64,000 bases of DNA from Zopfochytrium polystomum (lineage: Eukaryota > Chytridiomycota > Chytridiomycetes > Chytridiales > Chytridiaceae): NCBI GenBank assembly GCA_025765615.1, contig JAIVFJ010000238.1, positions 1 through 64,000 on the forward strand, read 5' to 3'. This document shows positions 12,263-21,920 of this stretch, piece by piece. Below the pieces are notes generated by a model. It ran no database searches and was not told the origin of the DNA. It saw only the letters and a list, made by a program, of their open reading frames with translations. Both the position numbers and the translations under genes were made by a program. Positions within the stretch are counted from its first letter, which is position 1, and every line of letters begins with the position of its first letter.

Positions 12263-12369
12263 TGCTCTGGGTGAGAGTCAAACTCACGAGCTTCAGATAG
12301 CTGTGCGGAGCACCTGTTTGACCTGGTGCGTCATGTATGAAACTGACCCTTTAACCAACTAAGCCAGCA
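12263..12369 (-). pseudogene. Intron-containing tRNA-Met(CAT)-like element
   Basis: Read on the minus strand, TCAGT-TTCATA and a later A-TCTGA match the anticodon arm of elongator tRNA-Met (anticodon CAT, plus 12337-12339), separated by about 37 bases at the usual tRNA intron position. The T-arm GTGAG-TTTGACT-CTCAC pairs perfectly. The acceptor stem pairs only in its inner half. AAGCCAGCAG occurs at 12241-12250 and again at 12361-12370, like a target-site duplication. A tRNA-derived SINE or dead tRNA is most likely. Confidence 0.45.
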
Positions 12370-12469
12370 GACATTATTTGAAGTGGCGCCTGCAATTTTC
12401 CCACCTGTTTTTGTGGACGTGGCTGGAAGATTCTTTACATGTGACATAATGAAATTGGTTGTCTTGTAT

Positions 12470-12541
12470 TCCTAGATCGTCTAACGGTTAAGATTCCGCC
12501 CTTTCACGGCGGCGATCGGGGTTCGATTCCCCGTCTGGGAG
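12470..12541 (+). tRNA. tRNA-Glu(TTC)
   Basis: A 72-base cloverleaf. Acceptor arm TCCTAGA pairs with TCTGGGA. The anticodon stem is CCGCC/GGCGG with loop CTTTCAC (anticodon TTC, 12503-12505). The T-arm is CGGGG-TTCGATT-CCCCG. The discriminator base is G at 12541, and CCA is not encoded, as expected for a nuclear gene. No intron is present. The internal A and B boxes look intact, so it should be transcribed by RNA polymerase III. Confidence 0.95.
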
Positions 12542-14012
12542 CCATTGTCATTTGCCAGAGGGAGATTCCTGAGGATTCCTTCACTTTTAGTTAGATTCTA
12601 AATCATTCAAACTGTTCATACGCTCTTTACCAGGTTACATTTTTTGGAATACTCGACCACGCAAGCCAGTTGGAAGGAATGAACAAGAAGGAAACATTAT
12701 TGTTGCCCCAAATTTTCAGCCCCTGTCCATCCCACAATCAACCAACAGCCGCAAGGACCCTATTTCAGCAGGTGTACCCCATCTAATCACATTCAAAATG
12801 CGAGCACCAACAGTGCAAGCATTTAAGGATGCCTGGAACTTGTTGGAGGTGTGTGAGACAATACTCACTCCTTTGACCCTGGGATCCAGGCCCCAGCAAA
12901 TAATAGGCTAAAACTAACTTTATTGGGCTGTGGTCTAAGGGGCCTCTACTACTTGCCTAGTCCACGAAGTATCCCTACGGATCTGTCTAACAGGGGTCTC
13001 AAATACAAAACCCTAACCCAGAATCCTCTGAAGGATCAGTTCGCGCACCGATTACTTGTGTGGCTGCAGGCTGGTGCGAGGGGAAACAGAAGGGCACACC
13101 ACAGAATAAAGAGAGAGAAGAGGAACAGGGGTTTTTGTCTCAGGAATCTAATCTCAACGGGAGTCGTTAATAGCGATGGGATGGACAGGGCGCAACCAAG
13201 CACCCCTCGTCGCAGGGGGTGCTGCGAGAGCCCTTGTCATCGCCAGCAACAAGGGCGAGAGAGAGAAGGGAGTTGACTATGTAGGGGTTGGAAGGTCGCC
13301 AGGCAGGCAGGCAGGAACTTGCATGCTGAAACTCCAACAATCGTACACGCACCCCACTGGGCTGAGTCAGCACACTCACTTGACCAACAGGCTTTATCAC
13401 ATTGCACTCATGCTCACACGACTCTCTCTCACAACAGCAGGATCGAGGTCAGGACACGTAAATGGACCCTCAGCCGCTGCGGGCGGCGCCCTTGGAGCCG
13501 CCTGGAGGGGCCTCGTGGTGCCAGGGAAGGGTCGTCCACTGGCAATAAATACCCGCAACGAGGAACGGAGCCGCCCAATTGTCTCCAGTGCAAAGCGGGC
13601 TGGAGTGAATTCCCAGTTTACTACACTGCAAGAACCCGAAAAGAGTTTTGCCCCTGCGTTTTCTTTCACAGCATTTGAGTGCGCTTGTTCAATGGCCGGG
13701 GCCGGCAGCCGTGCCAGAGTTGCTTTTGGTCAGATGGTCCGTTTGTCTTGAAGGGCTACTTACGAATGAGGGTTAGGTCTCAACTTCAAGTTCGAGGTCA
13801 CCGCAACTATTTTCATTTCACAGACGCCGTCACTGGCAAGGACTCCGAAAGAAAACCCACGCTCAAACAGAAAAAAAAAGATAGGCGAGAAAAAAAGAAG
13901 GAATATAACAAAGTCCCGAAAGGATTCTCAAGGCTCAACAACAAATCAACAAAGGGGAATACCCCCAACCGAAACTTCCGAAAAGTTCAGCGAATGTGCA
14001 AACGTTGCAAGC

Positions 14013-15918
14013 TCAGCCAGCCCGGAATAGACCAAGCTTTTCGGGAAAGTTCTGCGCCAGGAAGGCTTTGAGCGTGGGCGGGATCGGGACGTCCAGCAAC
14101 ACCTGGAAGACAGACTCGTGCAGGGAGCTCGGGCAGTTCTTTGATGGGTCGCAAAGGAGGCTGCGTTGAGGAGGCGATTGAAATTAGCAAAGTAAAGTTC
14201 AGGGATGCAAGACCCACTCTCGGTACCACGAAGAAAACCCATTCGAAAAAAAAGAAGAAAAAAAAACAAACAACAAAACCACTCACTTCAAGTCCCTCGG
14301 CACCCTCTTTCCCGTCGACCCGTTCCCTTCCTTCGCCTTTTCAAATGGGTCGTGGACCTTGAGCGTCTTCCGCTGATGCCACTTGTCCTCCACCATCCCC
14401 ATCAAAAACACCTCGTGCGCCTTGTCGAACGAGTCCAGCCCGTGCCGCGGGATCAAGCCGGCCCCTTGCGCCTTCGACAGCATCCACTGCAGCGAAATGT
14501 CCGACAGTCCTTGCTCAAAGAAGCCGCCGCCCACGTCGGCGTGCGCACCGCGGAACCATTTTTGCTCGCGGACGAGGGAGGTTGCGCCTTTTTTTTATTT
14601 TTATTTTTTTTATTTTTATTTTTTTTATTTTTATTTTTTTTATTTTTTAATTTGTCGTTTTGGGGGTGGTGTGAGACGGTGATGTGGGGAGATTGGGAAA
14701 GAACAATCTACGTACCAGATTCCTGCGGCTCAAAGAGAGTGATGGGAAAGTACTCCCGGGTCTCGTCAATCGCCATGGCGTGGTACGCATAAACGACTTC
14801 CGAGCCAATCTGTTACAAAAGTTTCACTTTAACAAGAGAGCACACGGGAAAGGGAAGAGAGGGACGGCAGCGGTCATAAAGCAGAAGCGCGCGCCCCTCG
14901 CTCACCCGCATGTCATGGAACTTGTTCTTTTCAATGTACCCAGCCGTCTGGCCCAAGTAGTTGATGATCTTGTCGGCTGTGTAACCCTCCGGCACCTCCA
15001 GCGCCTCGACCGTGTCAAATACGCCGAGAAACTTGAGGCGCGGCTGGGTCTGGCTGGCCCGGAACTCGGCGGCCTTTGCGGCAAACTCGGCGTCCGGCAC
15101 CGAGCCGCGGAGCTTGTAGATGTTGAAGGCGGCGTTGACGGACCTGGATTGTGTGTGTGGGTAAGAAAGAGAGGGGGGATGGTGGGGGGAAACTGCTCTA
15201 CTTTCGTACATGTTGATTTCGTTCTGGGTTGCGTTGCGATGAATCGGGACCAGGCCGCAGTAGCGGATGAGAGAAAACAGCGACCGAACGATCGTAGACC
15301 CGCGGCTGAACCCGAACGCATAGATCTCGTCTCCCGGAGCGTATTCCTTTGCCAGCCATGCATAGACCTAACCCCCAAACCCCACTAAGTGGAACGAAAC
15401 GGCAAGGAGCGGTCCCAAACAGAACAACTCACGTCGCGAACATGGTCATCGATATTCCCAAACATGCCCTGCATCTCGACCTTGCTCTTATCCTCCGGAT
15501 CCGTCTCCGTCGCCACCCCGGAATGGTAGTACACCTTCTGCCCCGGGTTCGACGGGTACTCCGCCCCGCCAAACACGTACGCCAGCTTCACCACGTTCGA
15601 CGGCACGATCACCGGCGTCTGCACGATCCCGCCTTTGCTGTCCGCGTCCGCCATCGTCCCGGGCGCTTGCCACGTCCCGTCCACGCAGACGACGAGGTTG
15701 CGGTGGTGCGGGTTGCCGGGGACGATGCGCGAGTGAGGCGGTGGCGGCGCCGCAAAGGTTGGCGGGGCGGGAAACCCTTGGGTCGACGGGATCGCCGTCG
15801 AAGACAATCCAGACGCTGCGGGCGGGTGCGCGGAGGCGGCGTCTGACGGCTGGTTGATGTGGAGGGCGTCCTCGACCTTTTCGCGGACCTCCTTGACGAA
15901 GTTAGTGAAAATGGACAT
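14013..15918 (-). CDS. DUF2235 alpha/beta-hydrolase-like protein
   Basis: The start ATG at 15918 gives MSIFTNFVKEVREKVED and a Pro/Ala-rich leader. The DUF2235 core follows: NLVVCVDGTWQAPG, then after an intron the nucleophile motif YAFGFSRGSTIVRSL, then LKFLGVFDTVEALE, and after further introns QKWFRGAHADVGGG. The last small exon ends LPPTLKAFLAQNF-type sequence and stops in FRAG. The family comprises predicted Ser-dependent hydrolases related to bacterial Tle1 phospholipases; the fungal role is unknown. No signal peptide is seen, so cytosolic. About six exons and 460 residues. One intron contains a long T/A tandem repeat (14588-14650). A decayed partial paralogue lies at 10500-11005. Confidence 0.85.
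14588..14650. repeat. T-rich tandem repeat in a DUF2235 intron
   Basis: Units of about 17 bases built from T7-8 and ATTTTTA repeat three to four times. The tract sits within the intron upstream of the WFRGAH exon. On the coding strand it is A-rich. Confidence 0.85.
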
Positions 15919-16944
15919 TGGCGAGGCGGTGGGTGGGTTGGGTGCGGGACAGTTGTCTCAAAGTGCAAGATTATTGTGTTGGAGAGGGTTGGGTGGCGCG
16001 TGCAGCACCTTCTTATTGTTTGCAAGGCAAATCGAAGACAGCCAGCCAAAAATGACTAGTGCCAGCAACAGACGCCACCCCCCGTGACTGACACAAAAAC
16101 AGTTGACCCTTCGTCGTTGAAGTCTGCTTTATATTGTTTCAGCAACAGCAGAGGGGAAAGTAGAATGGAATGCGGGTTTATAGACCCCGCACTGAACAAG
16201 GCGTTTGAGCAAAAGGGCAGGTTTGGGACAAAACAAGGCCGGAATAGAAAACAGAAACGAGGGTAAAAAAAAAAAATAAAGCAAGCAGCAACAGAAACGC
16301 AATCGGCAACAACAACGGGAAAATGACTGCAACGTGAACAAAAAAAAAAAAAAAAACAACCAACGCGAAAGCGGCCGCAACTTACTGAAAAAAACGCTCA
16401 TTCAACAACAGCAGTGGAAAAACGCAAAACAAAAAAAAAGATTGGTTAATGAAGAGCGGCAAAGGGGGAGGGAGTCAGGAAGAAAATAAAAAACAAAACA
16501 AAGAAAGTAACAAATTCGGATGTCTAGTCAAAATGACAATGCGATGGGCGCGAAACGAGGAGAAACTTTTGGACTCTGGCCCACCACGAACCACCCGCTC
16601 GTTCAGCCTCTTGCCAAAGCCTTGTGAAGCAAAGGTGCGGTTGCAGCTGGCCGACGAGTATGGAGAATGAGTTCAGAGAGGGGAGGGAGGGGACGGATAG
16701 CAAGTCGTGCAAAGAAAAAAGTGCAAACGGCTTGGTGTGAATGTTGGGAACAAGCGGAGAGACCCTGCAACGAATGCAAACATATAAGGTCGGATGAAAG
16801 CAGTGGAGCAGAAACAAAAACTGGGGTCAACGAAAGAATCATTTTCGAGGGCGGGAGTCGAACTCTGGATAAAGCCAAGGGGGAGAGAACACCAAAATCC
16901 ACTCCCAGCCCCACTCTGTCGGGTTGAAAAAGTTGCAATTCCCA
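15919..16944. other. Intergenic region, A-rich
   Basis: No supported gene. It holds several A-rich tracts (16266-16277, 16340-16355, 16430-16440) and lies between two minus-strand genes, so it contains the 3' flank of the membrane protein and the promoter of the DUF2235 gene. A tRNA-like TTCGA box at 16848-16870 does not fold into a cloverleaf. Confidence 0.5.
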
Positions 16945-18847
16945 TCATTCACCGACAATAATCGGAATCGCAACTTGCCGCGACGCCAGCGGCGGGCTCC
17001 GCGGCGCCGACTCGCTGGCGTCCACGGCATCCCCAAACTCGCTGTCCGACCCGTACCCGGTGCTATCGAACGTGCTGTCCGCAGTCGCCTGCTGCGGCGG
17101 CGGCGACGTCAAGTCCGTCCGAAGGTGCGCAGTGACGGTCCACTCGACCGGGTACACCTTGCCCGTCGCGAAAAATAGCCGCGGGTGCGCTGCGCGCCAC
17201 GCCGCGGCGTCCGAGCGGTCCTCGACCGTCTTGGACGCGCGCCACCACCCCGCGTCGATCCTCGCCGCGGCGGCAACGAGGGCAAACACGAAAATGAACG
17301 GCACCAGGCACCAGTCCCACGCGTCCATCGGCGTCGGGATCCGCTCCGACGTGAACTCGAGCGTGTACGGCGCCCGCTTGTGCAGCCGCTTCGCCGAGAG
17401 ACGCAGCACGCCGCGCTCCGCCTTCAGCTCGGTCAGCTGGTCGCGGATCAGCGCCGAGATGACGACGAGGACGCCCAGCGAGCTCGCGATGAGGAACCAC
17501 AGGGACGCCAAGCCCGGGACGCCCCACGAGTTCACGCCGCTGCCCCAGAGGATGAGGAACGAGGCGAGCATGAGGAATCCCAGCAGAGTGATGGCGGCGA
17601 GTGGCAGTTTCGGGGACGCGTTCGAGGCGTAGATGCCTCGTTTCCTGAGCTGCGATTCGAGAACGGCCAGATCCGCGCGGATTGCTGCGTGGATCAGACG
17701 GTGCACGCGGACGGCTAGTGGGTCTGTGGAAGAGAGGGGAGTGATGAAGCGGCGGCAAGCTGGGTCATTTGCCGGGTAAGAAGACTCGGTGGTGGTTGTG
17801 AAGTGAGGGTTTGGGAGACGCAGTACGCGGGTCCACAGGTGAATTTGGCGGGGAATCGTCTTTGCCTCCATGAGGAGGGTTGGCCTGTAGATGAATAAGA
17901 GCCATCGTTAGCTGTATGCCATTGCCCGCATACACGCCTTTCCACGCTCTTCACCTGGACTCGGTTTGGGGGGCAACAAAAATGATGCTGGGGGTGTTAC
18001 CGCGGATGCGCTTGGACTCCACTTTCAACGCACCCACAGCAGTCTTTTTCTCTGGCTCCTCCGCCGGTTGTTCTTGCGCGGCGGCGGCAGTTGTTGATGC
18101 TGCTGGAGCGGACGACGAAGACGAAGACGCTGCTGCAGGACGGCTGTCGTCGCAGCCGTCGTCAAGAGGAACCGGATCCTCGCCGGCAGCCAGCTGTAGT
18201 ATCAAATTTGTTGTGGTTGGGGTGGACGGAATGACCAGCGGCCCGCTGTCGTGTCGCGGTGGCAGCTTGCTGAACCCGCCGACGGGCTCCGTTGCCATCT
18301 GCTGCATCTCCAGATCGTCCGCATTGCCCTTTGGGCGCCCAGCCAGCGAGGTGTTGATCGGTGTCAGCGCAGGCGACGGCGCAAAGCGTGCAGATCGCTT
18401 TCTGCTTGCGAGGCGATCCAAGGTCCCCACCTGCTGTGGCTCGTGCTGCGCGGTTGTGACTCCCGTCTTGCGAGCATGCTCGGCGCGGAGGACAAGGATC
18501 TCCTGCTTGATGGCGACGCCTTCTCGGTTGGTGATGAAGAACACCAACAGAAGCGTTGCTATCCAGACGACGGCATATGCGCCCATCGCAATGTCAACTG
18601 CGTCAGAGGGCTACGTGCAAGCAAATGTGGCCAGGTGGTTATGCACGGGCGTCGTGGCAAAAAGGACGGGCACAGAAGGGAGCCCACAAACCTTCAGGGA
18701 GGCCGTGTCGCTGTCCGGCGTTTGACTGGCAGCAGCGGCCCCGGATGCTCCGTTGGCGGGATCCGCCACAGCCAGGCACAAGGCCAAAGCCAGTGCGCTA
18801 GCCGCAGATCTTGGGCGCCAGAGGGGCAAAGAGGCGTGTGGACTCAT
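16945..18847 (-). CDS. Predicted multi-pass membrane protein, unknown family
   Basis: Three exons join in phase (introns at about 18610-18690 and 17885-17955), giving about 583 residues. The start ATG at 18847 was preferred to one at 19009 because it places a signal-like segment (SAASALALALCLAVADP) near the N-terminus. A TM helix GAYAVVWIATLLLVFFI follows, then a long cytosolic-type Ser/Ala-rich region. Three more helices follow: ITLLGFLMLASFLILW, LWFLIASSLGVLVVISAL and LVPFIFVFALVAAAARI. The C-terminal tail is acidic and Ser-rich and ends IPIIVGE. Residues between helices are charged (RDQLTELKAERGVLRL). I do not recognise the family; a fungal-specific membrane protein is the safest call. Confidence 0.7.
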
Positions 18848-19226
18848 TCTGCTCGCGGGTCGGCAGGCACAGGTAATCGATTGTTTCGAGGGGGCAGCAG
18901 CAGTGTGCAGGCGTGCAGGCGAGCTCGTGGGAGAAGCCAGGCAGCAGCAGCCTCTTTCTTGCCGTACGTTCGTTCCTTCCGCCCCCTTCGGTGTGTGATT
19001 ATCGGGCAATCGGGGGGGTGTGTGGCCGTTCTTCGAACGATTGCTTGATTATTGGACTGGATGGATGCAAAAATAGTGGGGGGTGTGACGCCCGGCGTCG
19101 CACGGCGCAATTTGGACGTCGTCATAAGAGAGCTCTGTCTGTCTGTCTCTTTGTCTGTCTGTCTGCCTGTCTCGCAGAGTCTGCCCGGCCGCCGATCGAC
19201 AAGTCAGTTCGACGATTGTCACAATA
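18848..19226. other. Intergenic region with TCTG repeats
   Basis: Upstream region of the membrane-protein gene and 3' flank of the truncated EXORDIUM-like gene. A TCTG/TCTC repeat at about 19132-19170 follows close after the point where the truncated gene loses homology. No gene is seen. Confidence 0.5.
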
Positions 19227-20043
19227 TTACGCGAGCACGACAGAAACAGAAACGCTCGTCCCGGCGGGAAGGTGGATCGGGTAGTAGCTGTCGGCCGTCG
19301 GTGTCAGTTTACCCGCGCGGACCAGATTGCGGAGGAACGGAACGATGTCGGCGTCGTTGTCGAGGTACTGTTGCGGTGGTGAGGGGGGCGTGAGGGTGAG
19401 GGTGCGGTTGAAGCGGCCGTGGGTGAGACGCGTCGTTGGCGTCGAGTACTGCGAGAGCATGGAAAAGTGCGCGGAGCGCGTGACCTGGGCGTAGTACGTG
19501 GCAAACTCGGATGCGAAGGGGACCGGCGTGGTGCCCCACAGGAGCTTGGATAGAGAGGGGGCGAGAACCGGTGAGTATGCGACGGGGAAAGGCGCCAATT
19601 CTCACCATTGTCACGTCGACGTTGCCAATCACCGGTCCGCCAAAGTACTTCAACCGCCCCGTACCCGTCGTCGTCGTCGGCGACGGACCCGAGCTGGGCT
19701 CGGTGGCCGTCGGTGCGGCGGTGGTGTTCGACACCGGCACCCACCACGTCGTCGGGCCCGTAGAGTTGGACGTCGCTTCGCCGATGGAAGGCCCCGTCGT
19801 TGGCGTTCCGGCGCCCCGACGCGCCAACCCTCGCGCGGGCGGGTTCTTGGGCTCGGCGAAGCGAGCGTGGCGCGTGTACATGACCCCGGGGAGCTTTGAG
19901 TTCAGAAGCTTGCTCGTGCTGGGTTTGTCGGGGGCGGCTGTGACGATGATGCCGAGCGGGTGTGCGCCGGCGAATGGTAAGTGGAGGGCCGACGCGGTGA
20001 GTAGGAAGCTGGCGACGAAAATGTGCATTAATATTGTGGGCAT
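19227..20043 (-). CDS. Truncated EXORDIUM-like (phosphate-induced) secreted protein
   Basis: The start ATG at 20043 gives a signal peptide (MPTILMHIFVASFLLTASAL). After a Ser/Thr-rich linker come LKYFGGPVIGNVDVT, an intron, LLWGTTPVPF, HFSMLSQYS and SYYPIHLPAGTS, matching in order the two full paralogues at 27830-28848 and 40543-41538. The frame ends after VSVSVVLA, and the whole C-terminal half is missing, including the FCAYH, SSHELVEATTDP and GEIGDICN regions. Downstream sequence is simple repeat. It is either a truncated pseudogene or a shortened secreted protein. The linker with many STGPTT-type sites is longer than in the paralogues. Confidence 0.6.
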
Positions 20044-20445
20044 TTCTGACTATATTGGAGTGTAGAGGGGGTTGCAGGTTCTGAGGCGGGAATGCAATGT
20101 GGCTTTGTACGGTTCTCCCGAACGTTTTGAAGGGTGCCTCTTTTGTACTCTGAAGAAAGTCTGTGATTGCTGCTTCTGGCAAGACAGCTGGCGGCGCGGC
20201 GCGGCTCTCGCTGCCGTCAAGAATGCTCCGACAGGAACGACATGAGGCGCGGGTAGGAGTACTAACTAAGCAGCCAATGAGAGTGTTTGAGATTATCATC
20301 GTTTTGGTCTTCAACTCGCCCAGACCAGACCAGGCGCCCCCCACGCCACAAAAACAATAAAATAAAGGGGCCGAGATAGGGAACCACGCCCAACGGTCCC
20401 GCCTCCCCGGCCCAAACACAGGTTTCCGGGTCGTTGTTGTCGTCG

Positions 20446-21089
20446 TTAGAAGTCATCCTCGAACTGGATGGCCCACGGAGCAAGCCCGCCACTCCCCGCC
20501 ACGCGCCGCGCCAAAAGAAAGCTGGCCGTCGCGTCAGTCCCGGTCGGCTCGACGTTGGACGTCTACATTTCGTTCAAGTGCGGGTCAGCAACAACGCAAC
20601 CCAAAAAAAGCAGACCGCCCAAAATCACATTTCCGTTCCTCGCGACTTTCTTCTCACCGTCCGCAATCCAAACACGCCCGCCGGCGCCGTCGCGAATCCG
20701 AACGCCGCGAAAGCCGTCGCCCCCGACGACCCGCATCCCGCCAGCCCAGAGCCCGCCCCCGATGTGATCGCCGCCGCAGCCGCCGCCGGAGCGCTCACCC
20801 ACCGCACCGACGACGCGACCCCGCCGATCGCCGACGCCGGTCGGATGCTGTCAGCGACCGATCGCGGTGCTGCGCACGCGCGGGGCGCGGGTGCGGGGTT
20901 TGGTGGACGCGATTGGGTGGGGTGGTGCGACGCGGTTGGGGGTGAGGCGGAGGAGGAGGAGGACGCAAAGAGGGATGATGCGGCGCAGAATGGACGGGCG
21001 GGGGTGCGCGTGAGACGGACGGGGACGGTGGTGCTGTTGCTGTTGCTGGCGCGGATGCAGGCCGCGACGGTGCGCTGGGGAATGACCAT
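20446..21089 (-). CDS. Weakly supported ORF with mitochondrial-type presequence
   Basis: From an ATG at 21089 the N-terminus (MVIPQRTVAACIRASNSNST followed by VPVRLTRTPARPF and Ser repeats) has the Arg/Ser/Ala composition of a mitochondrial targeting peptide. A later segment in another frame reads GRVWIADGEKKVARNGNVIL and LGGLLFLGCVVADPH, then has a TAG, then continues in frame with NVEPTGTDATASFLLARR to a TAA at 20446. A frame change and a stop codon must be explained, by an intron or decay. The family is not recognised. Confidence 0.25.
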
Positions 21090-21538
21090 CTGTCCTCCTT
21101 CTGTGGGGAGAGGAGGCAGGGAAAATCTGACAAGGAAGTGGGCTCTCAAGCGTTTTGGTCTGAAGCTGTGCTCTAGTAGTAGTAGTGCCTAAAATCACTG
21201 ACACATATTAATATGGCAACTGTACATGACTCTTGCAGCTGCCCGCCCCGCGCGCATTTACATCACGCGTGAGGAAATGCACACGCAATGGTGGCAGCTT
21301 GCAGCTGGAAAACAAAATCAACGACCTCTGGAGCTGGTCATCCTGTGTTCCCAGCTTCCAGCTTCGATCGTTGTGACATGGCACAGGCTTGATTCACGAG
21401 CGGAGACAAACAAGGATGACAACCACCACCATTTGATTCGTCCGCTCCTGGACGTTCTTCAATGTCGCTTTCCATTTTTGGGCATCAGAAATGAAGATAG
21501 AACGAGTGCGACGCGCAACAGCCAAACCTCTCTGTCTG

Positions 21539-21583
<45 letters not shown>

Positions 21584-21920
21584 GTCTCTCGCTCTATCCG
21601 AACTCCTCCAACAATAACAAGTTCTGTCTCGTCTCTGAAGATTTCATATTTACCTTTTCAGTACGCCGCACTTGGCCTTTATCGCATCCGCCGCTGCCAG
21701 CAGGACCACCGCAGCACACATCGTCTCGCAACAGCTACGGTGGTGGAACCGACTCTTCTGGCTGCCAGTCCCTGAGATTCGATCTAACGCGCAGGGGGGC
21801 CCAAGATCGCCCTCTCTCGCTCCCTGCCTCGGCCGGCCAGCGTGGGCAACAACCCCGCATTGGGCCTGCTCCGTTTCATTCTGTGGCAGTCGCCAATCGC
21901 AAACTCGATCAGATCGCGAT
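21090..21920. repeat. Promoter-side region with CT repeat
   Basis: No gene is seen. A CT repeat runs at about 21541-21590, roughly 330 bp upstream of the kelch gene start. The region must hold that gene's promoter and the upstream region of the weak minus-strand ORF. Confidence 0.5.

Larger units (their letters stand above)
11006..14012. other. Gene-poor repetitive region with tRNA-type elements
   Basis: No protein-coding gene is supported over 3 kb. The stretch 11230-11400 has degenerate repeats of GCGGATGCGGAT type. Two tRNA-derived elements and one good tRNA-Glu are annotated separately. Around 12990-13005 a CAGGGGTCTCAAA-like string resembles hAT terminal repeats, but no partner end was found. 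Open frames at 13176-13751 and 13679-14071 have no protein-like features. Confidence 0.5.

Noticed and set aside
12985..13010. CAGGGGTCTCAAA as a hAT terminus
   Set aside because: No matching inverted end or 8-bp duplication could be found nearby.
13176..13751. 191-residue plus-strand ORF
   Set aside because: No motif, odd composition, lies in repeat-rich sequence and lacks promoter or homologous context.
16838..16925. Possible tRNA on the minus strand (TTCGACTCC box)
   Set aside because: D-arm, anticodon arm and acceptor stem do not pair; only the B-box-like string is present.
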